Of a stretch of DNA of 32,980 bases, positions 16,592-25,694 are shown piece by piece (position 1 is the stretch's first letter; each line of letters begins with the position of its first letter). The DNA lies in assembly GCA_027451885.1 (NCBI GenBank), contig DAIDHX010000299.1:1-32980 (forward strand), written 5' to 3'. This DNA comes from Planctomycetales bacterium. GTDB taxonomy: Bacteria; Planctomycetota; Planctomycetia; Isosphaerales; Isosphaeraceae. A program made the position numbers and the translations under genes. Below the pieces are notes generated by a model. It was not told the DNA's origin and searched no databases. It was given only the letters and a program-made list of their open reading frames with translations.

Positions 16592-17083
16592 GAACGGTCG
16601 CTCCCTGGAGACGCCAGCGGCGCAGTTGGTCGCGGGGCAACCCAGGTTCAGGCTGTACCCCGTGCCCGGCGTGATCCTCTCATTTTATACGCAACCCGGT
16701 CGATGTGCGATCCGCATTTCCCCAACGAAACACGAACCTCGCCGCACCGCGAGACGGCAGGAGCCTCCGCTGCACGCTTGACCCGCACGCCGCAGGGAGG
16801 GAGAATCCAGTCAGCGAATTCTTGAACATTTTGAACGCACGGAGTATTCGCTTTCCTTCGAGAAAGTCCTTCGCTGGCTCGATTCGAAGGAAGGGTTCCA
16901 CGCGGTTTCCCTCCTTTCACATTTCGAGGCAACCCATTTTCGCTCAAGCGGGGCAACAGTCCCTGACGCACCGTCCGAGCTGCGACCGAAATCCGTGTTG
17001 AAGCGGTAAGGGCTCATTCGTCGAGACGGCCCGGGCGTCGTTCAGGACGAAAGGAACATGAAATCGGAATCTCGAGGCCGCCG
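16592..17083. other. Divergent intergenic region between the DUF1553 and DUF1559 genes
   Basis: This is 492 bp without a supported gene. It is locally richer in A and T. It holds a long inverted repeat (listed separately) and a short out-of-frame mini-ORF (17058-17123) with a good AAAGGA site just ahead of the DUF1559 start. A weak plus-strand -35-like TTGAAC lies at 16822-16827, but no convincing -10 follows. Confidence 0.5.
16851..16894. repeat. 11-bp inverted repeat with 22-nt loop
   Basis: The left arm CTTTCCTTCGA (16851-16861) pairs with TCGAAGGAAGG (16884-16894): ten Watson-Crick pairs plus one T-G wobble in RNA form. It lies midway in the divergent region between an exported DUF1553 protein gene and a DUF1559 pilin-like gene. 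It has no downstream T-tract, so an operator or a structured leader is more likely than a terminator. Confidence 0.6.
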
Positions 17084-18109
17084 ATGCGCGCTGGGATGTG
17101 TGAGCAATCGCGCAGGGGTCTGACGCTGATCGAGATCCTGGTTGTGATCGCCCTGGTGGGGCTTGTGATCGCGATCGTGATCCCAGCCGCCCTGTCCGCG
17201 CGCGAGTCGGCCAGGCGCTCGACGTGCGGCTCTCGCCTGCGGCAGATCGCGCTTGCAACTTCAAATTACGCGGATTCCTGGGGCGTCCTCCCGGCTGGAG
17301 TCCAGTTCGCTCAAGATTTCAATACCGCAAGCCAGCAGGTTGCGATTCTGCCGTTCCTTGATCAGGCCGTACTCTTCAACGCAGTCAACTTCGACTGGTG
17401 CATCTGGGCCGCCGCAAACACGACGATCCTTGGTACGAGCCTCGATCTTTATCACTGCCCGAGCGACCCCAGCGCGGCGCTTCGCGAGCTTTTTTCCAGC
17501 GACCGATTCTTCGAAGGAGGCCACGATTTCCTCTATTACGGCCATTTCCCCATCGCTTACACAAGTTATGCGGGCAATGCCGGCACCTGGTTTCAGCACA
17601 GCCGCGATCCCGCCCGTCTTGGGCAAAGCAACGGCCTGTTCTACCGCGAAAGTGCGATCCCTCTGAGCGCGATCACCGACGGGCTCAGCAACACGATCTT
17701 CTACGCCGAGCATGCCGTCTCGATCCTGAACGATGAAACCGAACGCATCCTCGAGGGACCGCAATGGGCCGCGGGCTGGTATGGCTCCACGATCTTCACG
17801 TCGTTCTTCCCCGTGAACCCCCAGGGATCGATTCGCGATGAATACGGAGACGGCCTCTGCCGCGCCTTCATCGGCGCAGCATCCAGCAAGCATCCAGGGG
17901 GTATAAACGTCGTCTTCGTGGACGGTGCGGTCAAGTTCATCAAGGACACGATCGACTCCTGGGAAATCGATCCCGTGCGGGCCGCGCCGCGCGGGGTCAT
18001 TCGCGATGCCGCCGGGCTCTTCCAGCTCTCACCCAGCACCGGGTTCCACGTCTGGCAAGTCCTCACAACACGCGCCGGCAACGAGGTCGTCGGCGCAAGC
18101 GGCTTCTAA
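17084..18109 (+). CDS. DUF1559 protein with type IV prepilin-like N-terminus
   Basis: This is a 341-residue member of the DUF1559 family (SBP_bac_10-like), hugely expanded in planctomycetes. The N-terminus carries a prepilin-type cleavage and methylation site, RRGLTLIEILVVIALVG, followed by a single hydrophobic helix, as in pseudopilins. The globular part has family motifs such as LRQIALATSNYADSWGVLP, YHCPSDPS, ITDGLSNTIFYAEHA and the late HPGGINVVFVDGAVKFIKD. It would be processed by a prepilin peptidase and assembled at or held in the inner membrane. The ATG at 17084 or an in-frame ATG at 17096 could start it. It is a single gene; no pilus-assembly genes are adjacent. Confidence 0.92.
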   Translation: MRAGMCEQSRRGLTLIEILVVIALVGLVIAIVIPAALSARESARRSTCGSRLRQIALATSNYADSWGVLPAGVQFAQDFNTASQQVAILPFLDQAVLFNAVNFDWCIWAAANTTILGTSLDLYHCPSDPSAALRELFSSDRFFEGGHDFLYYGHFPIAYTSYAGNAGTWFQHSRDPARLGQSNGLFYRESAIPLSAITDGLSNTIFYAEHAVSILNDETERILEGPQWAAGWYGSTIFTSFFPVNPQGSIRDEYGDGLCRAFIGAASSKHPGGINVVFVDGAVKFIKDTIDSWEIDPVRAAPRGVIRDAAGLFQLSPSTGFHVWQVLTTRAGNEVVGASGF

Positions 18110-18445
18110 ACCGCATCCACTACCTCCCCTGGGAGTCATCAAATGTCGCCAATCCGCTCCAGTATCCGTTCTTATGTGTAGGGAACTCTTCCCTCCAAAT
18201 CACACTAAACCAGGATTCGCATTAACGTTTCCTGACAATTTGCTTTCCAGGCGTTGCTCGCGGGGGTTTGGGCAACCTTGCGAAGTGACGCCGCATCGTT
18301 AGATCCAGCTCCACCCGATCTCGCGCTCTGGGGACCTTGGGCGCGTGTTCCGGCCGTGGTGAACCAGAACGAAAAGGCGCCGGGCCCAGGTCGATGGAGA
18401 GCCGCGGACTGGCTTCTGACCCGAGTGCGGCTCAGGCGGAGCATC
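18110..18445. other. Intergenic region before the first WD40 kinase
   Basis: This is 336 bp. The kinase reading frame stays open back to 18254, but the composition of 18254-18445 and the GGCGGAG site before 18446 favour the later start. A small hairpin GGGAA-CTC-TTCCC lies at 18181-18193, and 18155-18250 is A/T-richer, as expected for a promoter region, but no clear hexamer pair was found. Confidence 0.4.
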
Positions 18446-21400
18446 ATGAGCAACTCATCAAGGTACACGCTTCACGACATCTCCCTCGACGAGGATCTCG
18501 ATCGGCAAGCATCTGGTTCCACGCAAGATGCCGATTCCGGCGAGGTCGATCTCAGCATCGACTGGGAAGACTCTGGGTCGACGGGCTGGAATCTGGACTC
18601 GGGCGATCTGGTCGGTCGCTCGATTGCCGGCCTGCCGCCAGGGCCTCATCTGCCCCATCTCGGGGACTTCCGCCTGTTGCGGGAACTTGGCCGGGGCGGG
18701 ATGGCGGTCGTTTACGAGGCGATCCAGATCTCGCTGGGGCGGCGAGTCGCGGTCAAGGTTCTGCTCTCACCGCCGGGGGTCGATCCGCGTCGGCTCCGCC
18801 GGTTTCAGGTTGAGGCGCAGGCGGCGGCGAGCCTGCGGCACCCGCATATCGTGCCGGTTTACGCCACGGGATCAGCAGGTGGGATTCCCTACTACGCGAT
18901 GCAGTACATCCAGGGGCGGGACCTCGCACGGATCATCGAGGATCTGAAGCGCGGACCGAGCACCTTGCCAGCCGTGAACGAAACCGGCCTGGCTCCTCCG
19001 CGGCGGCCGATCTTCGACTGCGGCCTGTCGTTCGATCGTGATGCCGCCAGGCTCGCGCATCAGGCCGCCCTTGCCCTGACGCACGCCCACGCGCACGAGA
19101 TCGTGCACCGGGACATAAAACCCTCGAACCTGTTACTCGACGACAATGGCAATCTCTGGGTTACGGATTTCGGCCTGGCGCGGATTCGGGGAGGGCTCGA
19201 GCTCACGCAAACCGGCGAGGCGCTCGGCACCCCACGGTACATGAGCCCAGAGCAGGTGCAAGCTCACCGCGTGCCGCTCGACGGCCGTACCGACGTCTAC
19301 TCGCTCGGCGCCACGCTCTACGAATTACTGACGCTCACTGCGCCTTTCCCGGGCAACGATCGAATCGAGATCCTGCGCAAGATCGTCGAGGCAGAGCCGA
19401 TCGCGCCCCGCAAGCTCGAACCCAGAATCCCGGCTGATCTTGAAACCATCGTGCTCAAGTCCATGGCCAAGGCGCCTGAGGAGCGGTACGCGACGGCCGC
19501 GGAACTGGCCGCGGATTTAAGGCGCTTTCTCGATGATCGCCCCATCCTCGCACGGCGACCCAGTCTCGCCCATCGATCCCTGAAGTGGGCCTGCCGCCAC
19601 AGGCGAATCGTGCTCACGGTCGCGCTTGGCTTGCTGTTCGCGACGGTCTTTCTCACGGCGGCGATGTTTCAGTACACGATCTGGCTGCGGGACCATAGCG
19701 CCAAACTGGAGGCCGAGGTCGCACGCGCTGATCGCAACGCGCAGCTCGCCAACCGCCATCGGCGCGAGGCCGACCGGCACTTGCACGCCGCCCAGCTCAG
19801 GCTCGCGAGCGCATCGATTGAAACCGGGCAGTTCGAGCGCGCCCAGGACATCCTCCAGGACCAGGTGGCGCATCCCGGTGAGGATGATCCGCGCGATTTC
19901 GTCTGGCACGTTCTTTGGGATCGTGCCACCGGCGACGTCGATCGGCTCCACGGCCACGATCGCGATGTACTTGTGCTGGCCGAAAGCCCCGCGGGACGGC
20001 TGCTCGCCAGCGGCGACGAGCAAGGTGAAATCCGGCTCTGGGATCAGGCGACCGGGCGTCAACGCGCGGTCTTGAAGGCACACACGCGACCGATCCGGCG
20101 ACTGGTCTTCACGCAGGATGGCAGCCTTCTCGCCTCGACCGCGCACGGCGACGGCGATACCAGCGTGGAAATCGTCCTCTGGGAAACCGCCGGCGGGGGA
20201 GAACTCGCTCGCATTCCAGACCTTGCAGCCCGCTCAACCGCGAATCCGTCCTTCTCGAGCACCGAACCCGCGCTTGTCATCGACGCCTTCGTAACCGAGC
20301 AGCGGGCCGGGGATCGCTCGCTTTCGCAGATCCGTGAAATCCGCACCTACAGTCTTTCGTACGGTCCTACCCGGCTCGAGCTGCGCTCCGTGGAGCATCC
20401 CGAGGGGAACTTTTGCGTGGCCAACGGTCGCGTTGTTCACTTCAGGAGCATTCCTCAAGGCGACCCGGATCGATGGTCCCTGGCATCGGAAAGCAACTCC
20501 GCGGTCTGGTCGTTCGACGCTGCGCGATTTGGCGATCAGGTCGTGGCCGCAACCAGCCCGGACGGGCAAGCCATCGCCGCGGTGTTCGGCGGCCGACTCG
20601 TCTCTTGCCGCGAGGTCGCGACCGGCAAGGAACTCTATCGATGCATCAGCGACGGGCCAGTGCGCGCGTTTGCGCTTGGCCCCGGCGCCCGTGCGCTCGC
20701 CGTGGCTTCCTTCACGGGGTCGATCGAGCTTCATTCGCTCGGAACGGGAAAGCGCGTCACGATCGCGATCGGTCCAACGGGCCGCGAAAATCCAGTCCTC
20801 CATCTGGCCTTTTCTCCCGATGGCGCCCGGCTCGCAACCTCAGAGTGGGCTCTCCCCGGAGGCGCGACCCCGCTCACGCTCTGGGATGTCGCCAGCGGCA
20901 AACCCCTGTGCGTCTATCCCGGCCGCCGCCAGGGGGTCTCCGACCTGCTCTTCAGCAGCGATGGCACGTCGGTCCTGATTGCCGCGGGACCAACCATCGC
21001 GCGCTGGTTCCCCAACCGCGCGCCTCGCTCAATCCGGCTCGGCTCCCACGATGACGAGGCCTGGAGCGTGGCTTTCTCCGCCGAGGGCGGGTTCCTCGCA
21101 ACCGGCAGCGACGACGACGACCGCGAATCGATCCGGCTGTGGGATCCCGTCACCGGCGCCCGGCTCCGCGGCTGGCACGCTGGGATCGGCACCACCGCCG
21201 CGATCGCCGTGGCACCCGGGGGACAGATCCTCGCCTCCGCACATCTTGACGACTCCGGCAGCATTCGAATCTGGGAGGTTGGAAGCGGCAAGCTCAGGAG
21301 GACCCTGAGCGGCCATACCGGCAAGGCGCGTGCGCTCGCCTTTCATCCGCGGGGCAATCTTCTGGCGACGGGGGGCGCGGACAGGCAGATCCGGATCTGG

Positions 21401-21913
21401 GATCTCTCCACAGGCGCGTGCGTGCGAATCCTCAAGGGGCATCGCGACACCGTCCAGGACCTGGCCTTTTCAACCGACGGCGAGACGCTCGCCTCCGCTT
21501 CCTCGGATTCCACGATCGGTGTCTGGGACGTCACCGCGGGGCGACTTAAGCGCGCGCTTCACGGGGCGGAAAAATTCACCGCGGCTGCGTTCTCTCCCGA
21601 CGGCCGCATTCTGGCCTCGGCGGGTGAATCCGGCCCAATCCGCCTCTGGGACGTCCTCACCGCCCAGGAACTGCACTCGATCAGCGAGTTCTCGGGGCAC
21701 GTCCATGCGCTCGAATTCGCCCCCGATGGATCCTCGCTCGCGTTCGCCAGCCACGATGGCATGGTTGGGCTTTGCCGCACTGATCTCTCTCCAGGCCGCA
21801 ACCGGCCCCATGCGCGTTTCTCACGCGAGCCCGAGCCCAAACGGCCAGGCTGTCGCATGCCAGGCCCAGGCGAACGCCCGCACTCAGGCCGATCCAGCCA
21901 GCCCCCTTCTTGA
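18446..21913 (+). CDS. Membrane Ser/Thr protein kinase with WD40 propellers
   Basis: This is a 1155-residue Hanks-type kinase. After an acidic N-terminus, the kinase domain (about 75-350) has the glycine loop GRGGMAVVYEA, the ATP-binding lysine in VAVKVL, the catalytic HRDIKPSN, DFGLA and the SPEQ activation-segment motif. It is therefore predicted active. One transmembrane helix (about 386-411, IVLTVALGLLFATVFL) separates it from a coiled region and then many WD40 repeats (about 515-1110), with blade motifs such as IRLWDQATG and IRIWDLSTG. These probably form one or two extracytoplasmic beta-propellers for ligand or protein sensing. The last about 45 residues are Pro/Arg-rich low complexity. 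It has no adjacent sigma gene, unlike the second kinase. Confidence 0.94.
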   Translation: MSNSSRYTLHDISLDEDLDRQASGSTQDADSGEVDLSIDWEDSGSTGWNLDSGDLVGRSIAGLPPGPHLPHLGDFRLLRELGRGGMAVVYEAIQISLGRRVAVKVLLSPPGVDPRRLRRFQVEAQAAASLRHPHIVPVYATGSAGGIPYYAMQYIQGRDLARIIEDLKRGPSTLPAVNETGLAPPRRPIFDCGLSFDRDAARLAHQAALALTHAHAHEIVHRDIKPSNLLLDDNGNLWVTDFGLARIRGGLELTQTGEALGTPRYMSPEQVQAHRVPLDGRTDVYSLGATLYELLTLTAPFPGNDRIEILRKIVEAEPIAPRKLEPRIPADLETIVLKSMAKAPEERYATAAELAADLRRFLDDRPILARRPSLAHRSLKWACRHRRIVLTVALGLLFATVFLTAAMFQYTIWLRDHSAKLEAEVARADRNAQLANRHRREADRHLHAAQLRLASASIETGQFERAQDILQDQVAHPGEDDPRDFVWHVLWDRATGDVDRLHGHDRDVLVLAESPAGRLLASGDEQGEIRLWDQATGRQRAVLKAHTRPIRRLVFTQDGSLLASTAHGDGDTSVEIVLWETAGGGELARIPDLAARSTANPSFSSTEPALVIDAFVTEQRAGDRSLSQIREIRTYSLSYGPTRLELRSVEHPEGNFCVANGRVVHFRSIPQGDPDRWSLASESNSAVWSFDAARFGDQVVAATSPDGQAIAAVFGGRLVSCREVATGKELYRCISDGPVRAFALGPGARALAVASFTGSIELHSLGTGKRVTIAIGPTGRENPVLHLAFSPDGARLATSEWALPGGATPLTLWDVASGKPLCVYPGRRQGVSDLLFSSDGTSVLIAAGPTIARWFPNRAPRSIRLGSHDDEAWSVAFSAEGGFLATGSDDDDRESIRLWDPVTGARLRGWHAGIGTTAAIAVAPGGQILASAHLDDSGSIRIWEVGSGKLRRTLSGHTGKARALAFHPRGNLLATGGADRQIRIWDLSTGACVRILKGHRDTVQDLAFSTDGETLASASSDSTIGVWDVTAGRLKRALHGAEKFTAAAFSPDGRILASAGESGPIRLWDVLTAQELHSISEFSGHVHALEFAPDGSSLAFASHDGMVGLCRTDLSPGRNRPHARFSREPEPKRPGCRMPGPGERPHSGRSSQPPS

Positions 21914-21929
21914 CCAGAGGCGGAATTCA

Positions 21930-21984
21930 CGCGAGGAAATCGCGAGAGCGCAAACCCCGGATTTGCGACCGTGGCGTGTTTTTT
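21930..21984 (+). terminator. Candidate intrinsic terminator after the first kinase
   Basis: Two small hairpins follow the kinase stop: CGCGA-GGAAA-TCGCG (21930-21944) and CGCAAA-CCCCGGA-TTTGCG (21949-21967). A run of six T lies at 21979-21984. The T-tract is 11 nt from the second stem, which is farther than in a textbook terminator, so the call is tentative. The convergent ComM gene ends at 22060. Confidence 0.35.
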
Positions 21985-22059
21985 GAGCACATGTTCCTAT
22001 GAACTGGCGTTCTCGCGCTGCGCGGGGCATCCGCGGGCCGGTTGAGCCTTGCCAGGGCA

Positions 22060-23595
22060 TCAGGTGAACACGCCGCGGTCGAGCGAGCGGTAGCCCACGG
22101 CCTCGGCGATGTGCTGGGGCTTGATCTCGTCGAGGTCGTCGAGATCGGCGATGGTGCGGGCCACGCGCAGGACCTTGTCATGCGCCCGCGCGGAGAGGCC
22201 CAGGTCTTCCATGGCGGCCTTGAGCAGGCTTGAGGCCTCGGGCTTGAGCGCGCAGTACTTGCGAATCTGCCGCGGGGTCATCCGGCCGTTGACGAGCATG
22301 CTCTTCGCGCCGAAGCGCTTGCTCTGGCGCCCCCGCGCGGCGAGCACGCGTTCGCGCAGCTCGGCCGAGGTCGGCCCCGGCGGCATCTCGGAAAGCTGGG
22401 CGAACGGCACCGCGGGCACATCCACGTGCAGGTCGATGCGATCGAGCAACGGGCCGGAGATCTTGCTCAGGTAACGTTCGACCTGCGGCGGCGTGCAGCT
22501 ACACGCCCTGCGCGGGTCGGACCGGTAGCCGCAGGGGCAGGGATTCATCGCCGCGACCAGGATGAAATCCGCCGGGAAGGTCGTGCTCCGAAGCGCCCGC
22601 GAGATCGTGACGCTGCCCTCCTCGAGCGGCTGCCGCAGCACTTCCAGCGTCTTGCGGTTGAATTCGGGCATCTCGTCGAGAAAGAGCACCCCCTTGTGCG
22701 CCAGGCTGATCTCGCCCGGCTGGGGCGTGGTGCCGCCGCCGACCAGTCCCGCGTCGCTCACCGAATGATGCGGCGGCCGAAACGGGCGCACCGCCATGAG
22801 CGCCTGACCCGGCTTGAGCAGCCCCATTGCGCTATAGATCCGCGTTGTCTCCAGGCTCTCAGCCGGGGTCAACGCTGGCAGAATCGTCGGCAAACGCTTG
22901 GCCAGCAGCGTCTTGCCCGTCCCCGGCGGCCCGATCATGAGCACATTATGCCCGCCCGCCGCGGCAATCAAAAGCGCCCGCTTGGCGTAGTCTTGACCCT
23001 TCACGTCGACAAAGTCGTCCTCGGTCTGCGAAAGCTGGCGGAAGACCTCATCGAGATCGACCGAACGCGGGTCCATGTCCACCTGGCCGCTCAGGAACCC
23101 GACCGCCTCGATCAGGCTCCCCACCGGGTAGACCGACACGCCCTCCACGACCGCCGCCTCGGCCGCGTTCGCCTCCGGCACCAGAATGCCGTCCCGCTTC
23201 TCGGCCGCGGCCTGAAGCGCCATCGCCAGCACGCCCTTCACAGGGCGCGTCTCGCCCGTGAGCGCCAGCTCGCCCACCACCGCGTACGATCCCGGCCGAT
23301 CAAGCGCAACCTGGGCGCTCCCCACCAGCAAGCCAAGCGCGATCGGCAGGTCGAACCCGCTCGCGTCCTTCTTCAAGTCCGCGGGGGCGAGATTGATCAC
23401 CACCCGGTCGATCGCCCGGCGATAACCCGAGTTCACAATCGCGCGCTCAACCCGGTGCGTGCTCTCCCGCACCGCGGCCTCGGCCAGCCCCACGAGCACC
23501 GTCCTTGGCTGCTCGGAGTACGAAACATCCACTTCCACCTCGACCGGCGTCGCGTCGATCCCCACCAGCGTGTACGAGGCAAGTTTCGCGAGCAT
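22060..23595 (-). CDS. comM: ComM/YifB-type Mg-chelatase-fold AAA+ ATPase
   Basis: This is a 511-residue AAA+ protein of the ComM family. ComM is a branch-migration helicase that aids integration of incoming DNA during natural transformation. The N-terminal Lon-substrate-like (ChlI) domain spans about 20-165 with DASGFDLPIALGLL. The ATPase domain has Walker A GPPGTGKT (222-229) and Walker B VLFLDEMPEF (D307/E308). A cysteine-rich insert (NPCPCGY, followed by CSC) is characteristic of the family. The C-terminal Mg_chelatase_C part spans about 410-505. The start at 23595 (MLAKLASYTLVG) matches the family's usual beginning. It is convergent with the kinase and divergent from the glycosidase gene. 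Confidence 0.94.
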   Translation of the reverse strand: MLAKLASYTLVGIDATPVEVEVDVSYSEQPRTVLVGLAEAAVRESTHRVERAIVNSGYRRAIDRVVINLAPADLKKDASGFDLPIALGLLVGSAQVALDRPGSYAVVGELALTGETRPVKGVLAMALQAAAEKRDGILVPEANAAEAAVVEGVSVYPVGSLIEAVGFLSGQVDMDPRSVDLDEVFRQLSQTEDDFVDVKGQDYAKRALLIAAAGGHNVLMIGPPGTGKTLLAKRLPTILPALTPAESLETTRIYSAMGLLKPGQALMAVRPFRPPHHSVSDAGLVGGGTTPQPGEISLAHKGVLFLDEMPEFNRKTLEVLRQPLEEGSVTISRALRSTTFPADFILVAAMNPCPCGYRSDPRRACSCTPPQVERYLSKISGPLLDRIDLHVDVPAVPFAQLSEMPPGPTSAELRERVLAARGRQSKRFGAKSMLVNGRMTPRQIRKYCALKPEASSLLKAAMEDLGLSARAHDKVLRVARTIADLDDLDEIKPQHIAEAVGYRSLDRGVFT

Positions 23596-23924
23596 GACGT
23601 CCCCAGATCCCTCGGTGCCAGACGCCGCGCGCACCGCCAGGGTGAAGAAAACAGCTCAGGCATCGAGCACCTGGAAAAATGTATCATGCCGCCATGCGCG
23701 AAACATCCCCCGCTTGAGCTGATTTTCCACAGGCGCCTGACCTTCGCGCCGGGGCCGCGCAAGAACCGAGTCTCTCGGCGTGCTTCCTGGATGATCTGTG
23801 ATCCCCGGCGAGCCAATGCCGGTTGGGGACGCGCGCCCGAAGCGCTTGCTTCCCTTGCCCGGCTCGCGTCACGTACCATGGCGCGGGTTTGCCTGAGGCG
23901 CGCGGGGTCGGGGAGGCCGGGATC
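23596..23924. other. Divergent intergenic region between comM and the glycosidase gene
   Basis: This is 329 bp. A TATCAT box sits at 23682-23687 on the plus strand, and the minus strand there reads TGATACATT, an extended -10-like sequence; no good -35 pairs with either. A GGGAGG site at 23911-23916 serves the glycosidase gene. No RNA gene or strong hairpin was found. Confidence 0.4.
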
Positions 23925-25682
23925 ATGCGACCGTTCGTTCGAGGCATCGATCGTTCCCTCGGAGTCAGGATCCTGGGCGCTCTGATCGGCCTGCTGCTCG
24001 CGGCGGACCGCGGGTGGGCGGGCGATGGCGCTCAAACCCCCTCCGCCGTGTTCCCCAGCCCCTTCGGAATTGGAAGCTGCTACATCAATAATCGCGCCGC
24101 CGCCGACAACGCGCGCTGGATGCCCCAGATGGCGCGGATCGGCCTGCGCTTCCACCGCACCTGCGAGACAAGCTGGGACGCGCTCGAGCCCGAACCCGGC
24201 AAGTGGACCTGGAACGCACTCGACGACCAGATGCACGCGCTCGATTCGCTTGGCGTTTCCTTCGGTGCGCTTTTGATTGGCAAGGGGCGCTGGAACACCC
24301 TCGACGCGCCCGGCAGCCTGCCCGTCAAGAATCTGCCCGGGTGGTCGAATTATGTGCGGCAGCTCGCCACGCACCTGAAAGGCAAGGTTCACTGCTTCGA
24401 GGTCTGGAACGAGCCGCCGAACTTCACCGGGCGCGACCAGACCCCCGCCGATTACGCCAGGATCGTGATCGCCGCTCACGACGCCGTGAAGGCCGTCGAT
24501 CCCTCCGCGCTCGTGGGACTCGCCGCGAAATCGGTGCACGTGAATTATCTCGAGCAAACGATCAAGGCGGGCGCGAAGGATCATTTCGACTACATCGTGC
24601 TCCATCCCTATGAAGTACTCGACAGCGTTGCGTCGGACGCCGGCACCGAAGCGCTCTACATGAGCATCGTGCCCACGGTGCGCAAAATGCTCAGCGCGCA
24701 AAACCCCGCGCGTCGCAACGTGCCGATCGTCTTCACCGAGCTGGGCTCGGACGCGGGCAAGGGTGCGCCCCGGCAGGCGTACGCGCTCGTGAAAGCGTAT
24801 ACCATGGCGATCGCGCAGGGTGTGGCGTGCGTCAACTGGTTCGAGGGCATGGACGGCGACAGCGGCCCCATGGGTTTGCTCGACGGCCAGGGCCGGCCGC
24901 GGCCGGCGTATCATGCGCTCGCGAGGCTGATCGAGCATCTGGGCGATCGCCCCGCCTACCTGGGCTGGGTCCTCTTCGCCGGGCGCGAGTACGGCTTCGC
25001 GTTCGCGGGCGCGAAAGGGACCGCGATCGTCGCCTGGGGCCACCGAGATCGGACCGGGCACATCGACCTCAAACAGCCGACGCGCTTCCTGGACCCCGTC
25101 TCGGGCCGGTCGTTCCGCGGCAGCAAGTTCACGCTCTCCTCCGCGCCCATGCTGCTGCTGAGCGCGCCCGAGGATCTCATCGCCCAGGCCCAGGCCAACA
25201 AGAACAGGCCTTTCCCCTGGAACGGCGACTACTCAGCCGCCCGCTCGGTGTCCATGACCATGGGCGCGCGGCATGCCGAGAAAGGCTTGCATTCGCTTTC
25301 AGGCGATGATGTGGCCGATGCGGTGCTCGGTTACGGCGGCTCCGCGCGCGCGGGGGACATCCCCGGCGGCAATGCCTTCGTGGTCGATCCCAACTTCCTC
25401 TCCTATACCACCGAGCCGATCGAGATCGCGGTCGTTGTGCGCAGAGGACCCACCAACGTGAACGCCGGCTTCAAGCTGGTCTACGAATCCACGGCCGGCT
25501 TCAAGAGTCTCAACTGGTACACCGTGCCCGACGACCAGGAATGGCACGAGGTCAAATGGAGGCTCGACGACCCCCAGTTCGTGGGCATGTGGGGCTACCA
25601 CTTCACGCTCGAATCCGACGGCAACGTCTACAACAAGTATTTCCTCAGGAGCGTGACGGTGACGAAGCCTGGCGTGCGGTAG
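23925..25682 (+). CDS. Secreted clan-A glycoside hydrolase (GH39/GH5-like)
   Basis: This is a 585-residue exported protein. The signal peptide spans about residues 1-32 (LGALIGLLLAADRGWA). A (beta/alpha)8 barrel of glycoside hydrolase clan A spans about 45-370. The acid/base residue is E163 in the VWNEPPN motif, and the probable nucleophile is E272 in VFTELGSD, the typical spacing of retaining enzymes. FHRTCETSWDALEPEPGKW is a family-like strand near the barrel start. The C-terminal about 200 residues form a beta-rich accessory region, possibly carbohydrate-binding. The likely role is polysaccharide breakdown; the exact substrate cannot be told. The start at 23925 follows GGGAGG. It is a single gene. 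Confidence 0.85.
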   Translation: MRPFVRGIDRSLGVRILGALIGLLLAADRGWAGDGAQTPSAVFPSPFGIGSCYINNRAAADNARWMPQMARIGLRFHRTCETSWDALEPEPGKWTWNALDDQMHALDSLGVSFGALLIGKGRWNTLDAPGSLPVKNLPGWSNYVRQLATHLKGKVHCFEVWNEPPNFTGRDQTPADYARIVIAAHDAVKAVDPSALVGLAAKSVHVNYLEQTIKAGAKDHFDYIVLHPYEVLDSVASDAGTEALYMSIVPTVRKMLSAQNPARRNVPIVFTELGSDAGKGAPRQAYALVKAYTMAIAQGVACVNWFEGMDGDSGPMGLLDGQGRPRPAYHALARLIEHLGDRPAYLGWVLFAGREYGFAFAGAKGTAIVAWGHRDRTGHIDLKQPTRFLDPVSGRSFRGSKFTLSSAPMLLLSAPEDLIAQAQANKNRPFPWNGDYSAARSVSMTMGARHAEKGLHSLSGDDVADAVLGYGGSARAGDIPGGNAFVVDPNFLSYTTEPIEIAVVVRRGPTNVNAGFKLVYESTAGFKSLNWYTVPDDQEWHEVKWRLDDPQFVGMWGYHFTLESDGNVYNKYFLRSVTVTKPGVR

Positions 25683-25694
25683 CCAGGGCGTGCG

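Noticed and set aside
22426-23985. 519-codon plus-strand frame across comM
   Set aside because: Opposite strand of a well-conserved AAA+ gene; Arg/His-rich with no domain.
23433-25061. 542-codon minus-strand frame across the glycosidase gene
   Set aside because: It overlaps the catalytic barrel on the other strand and has no recognisable motif.
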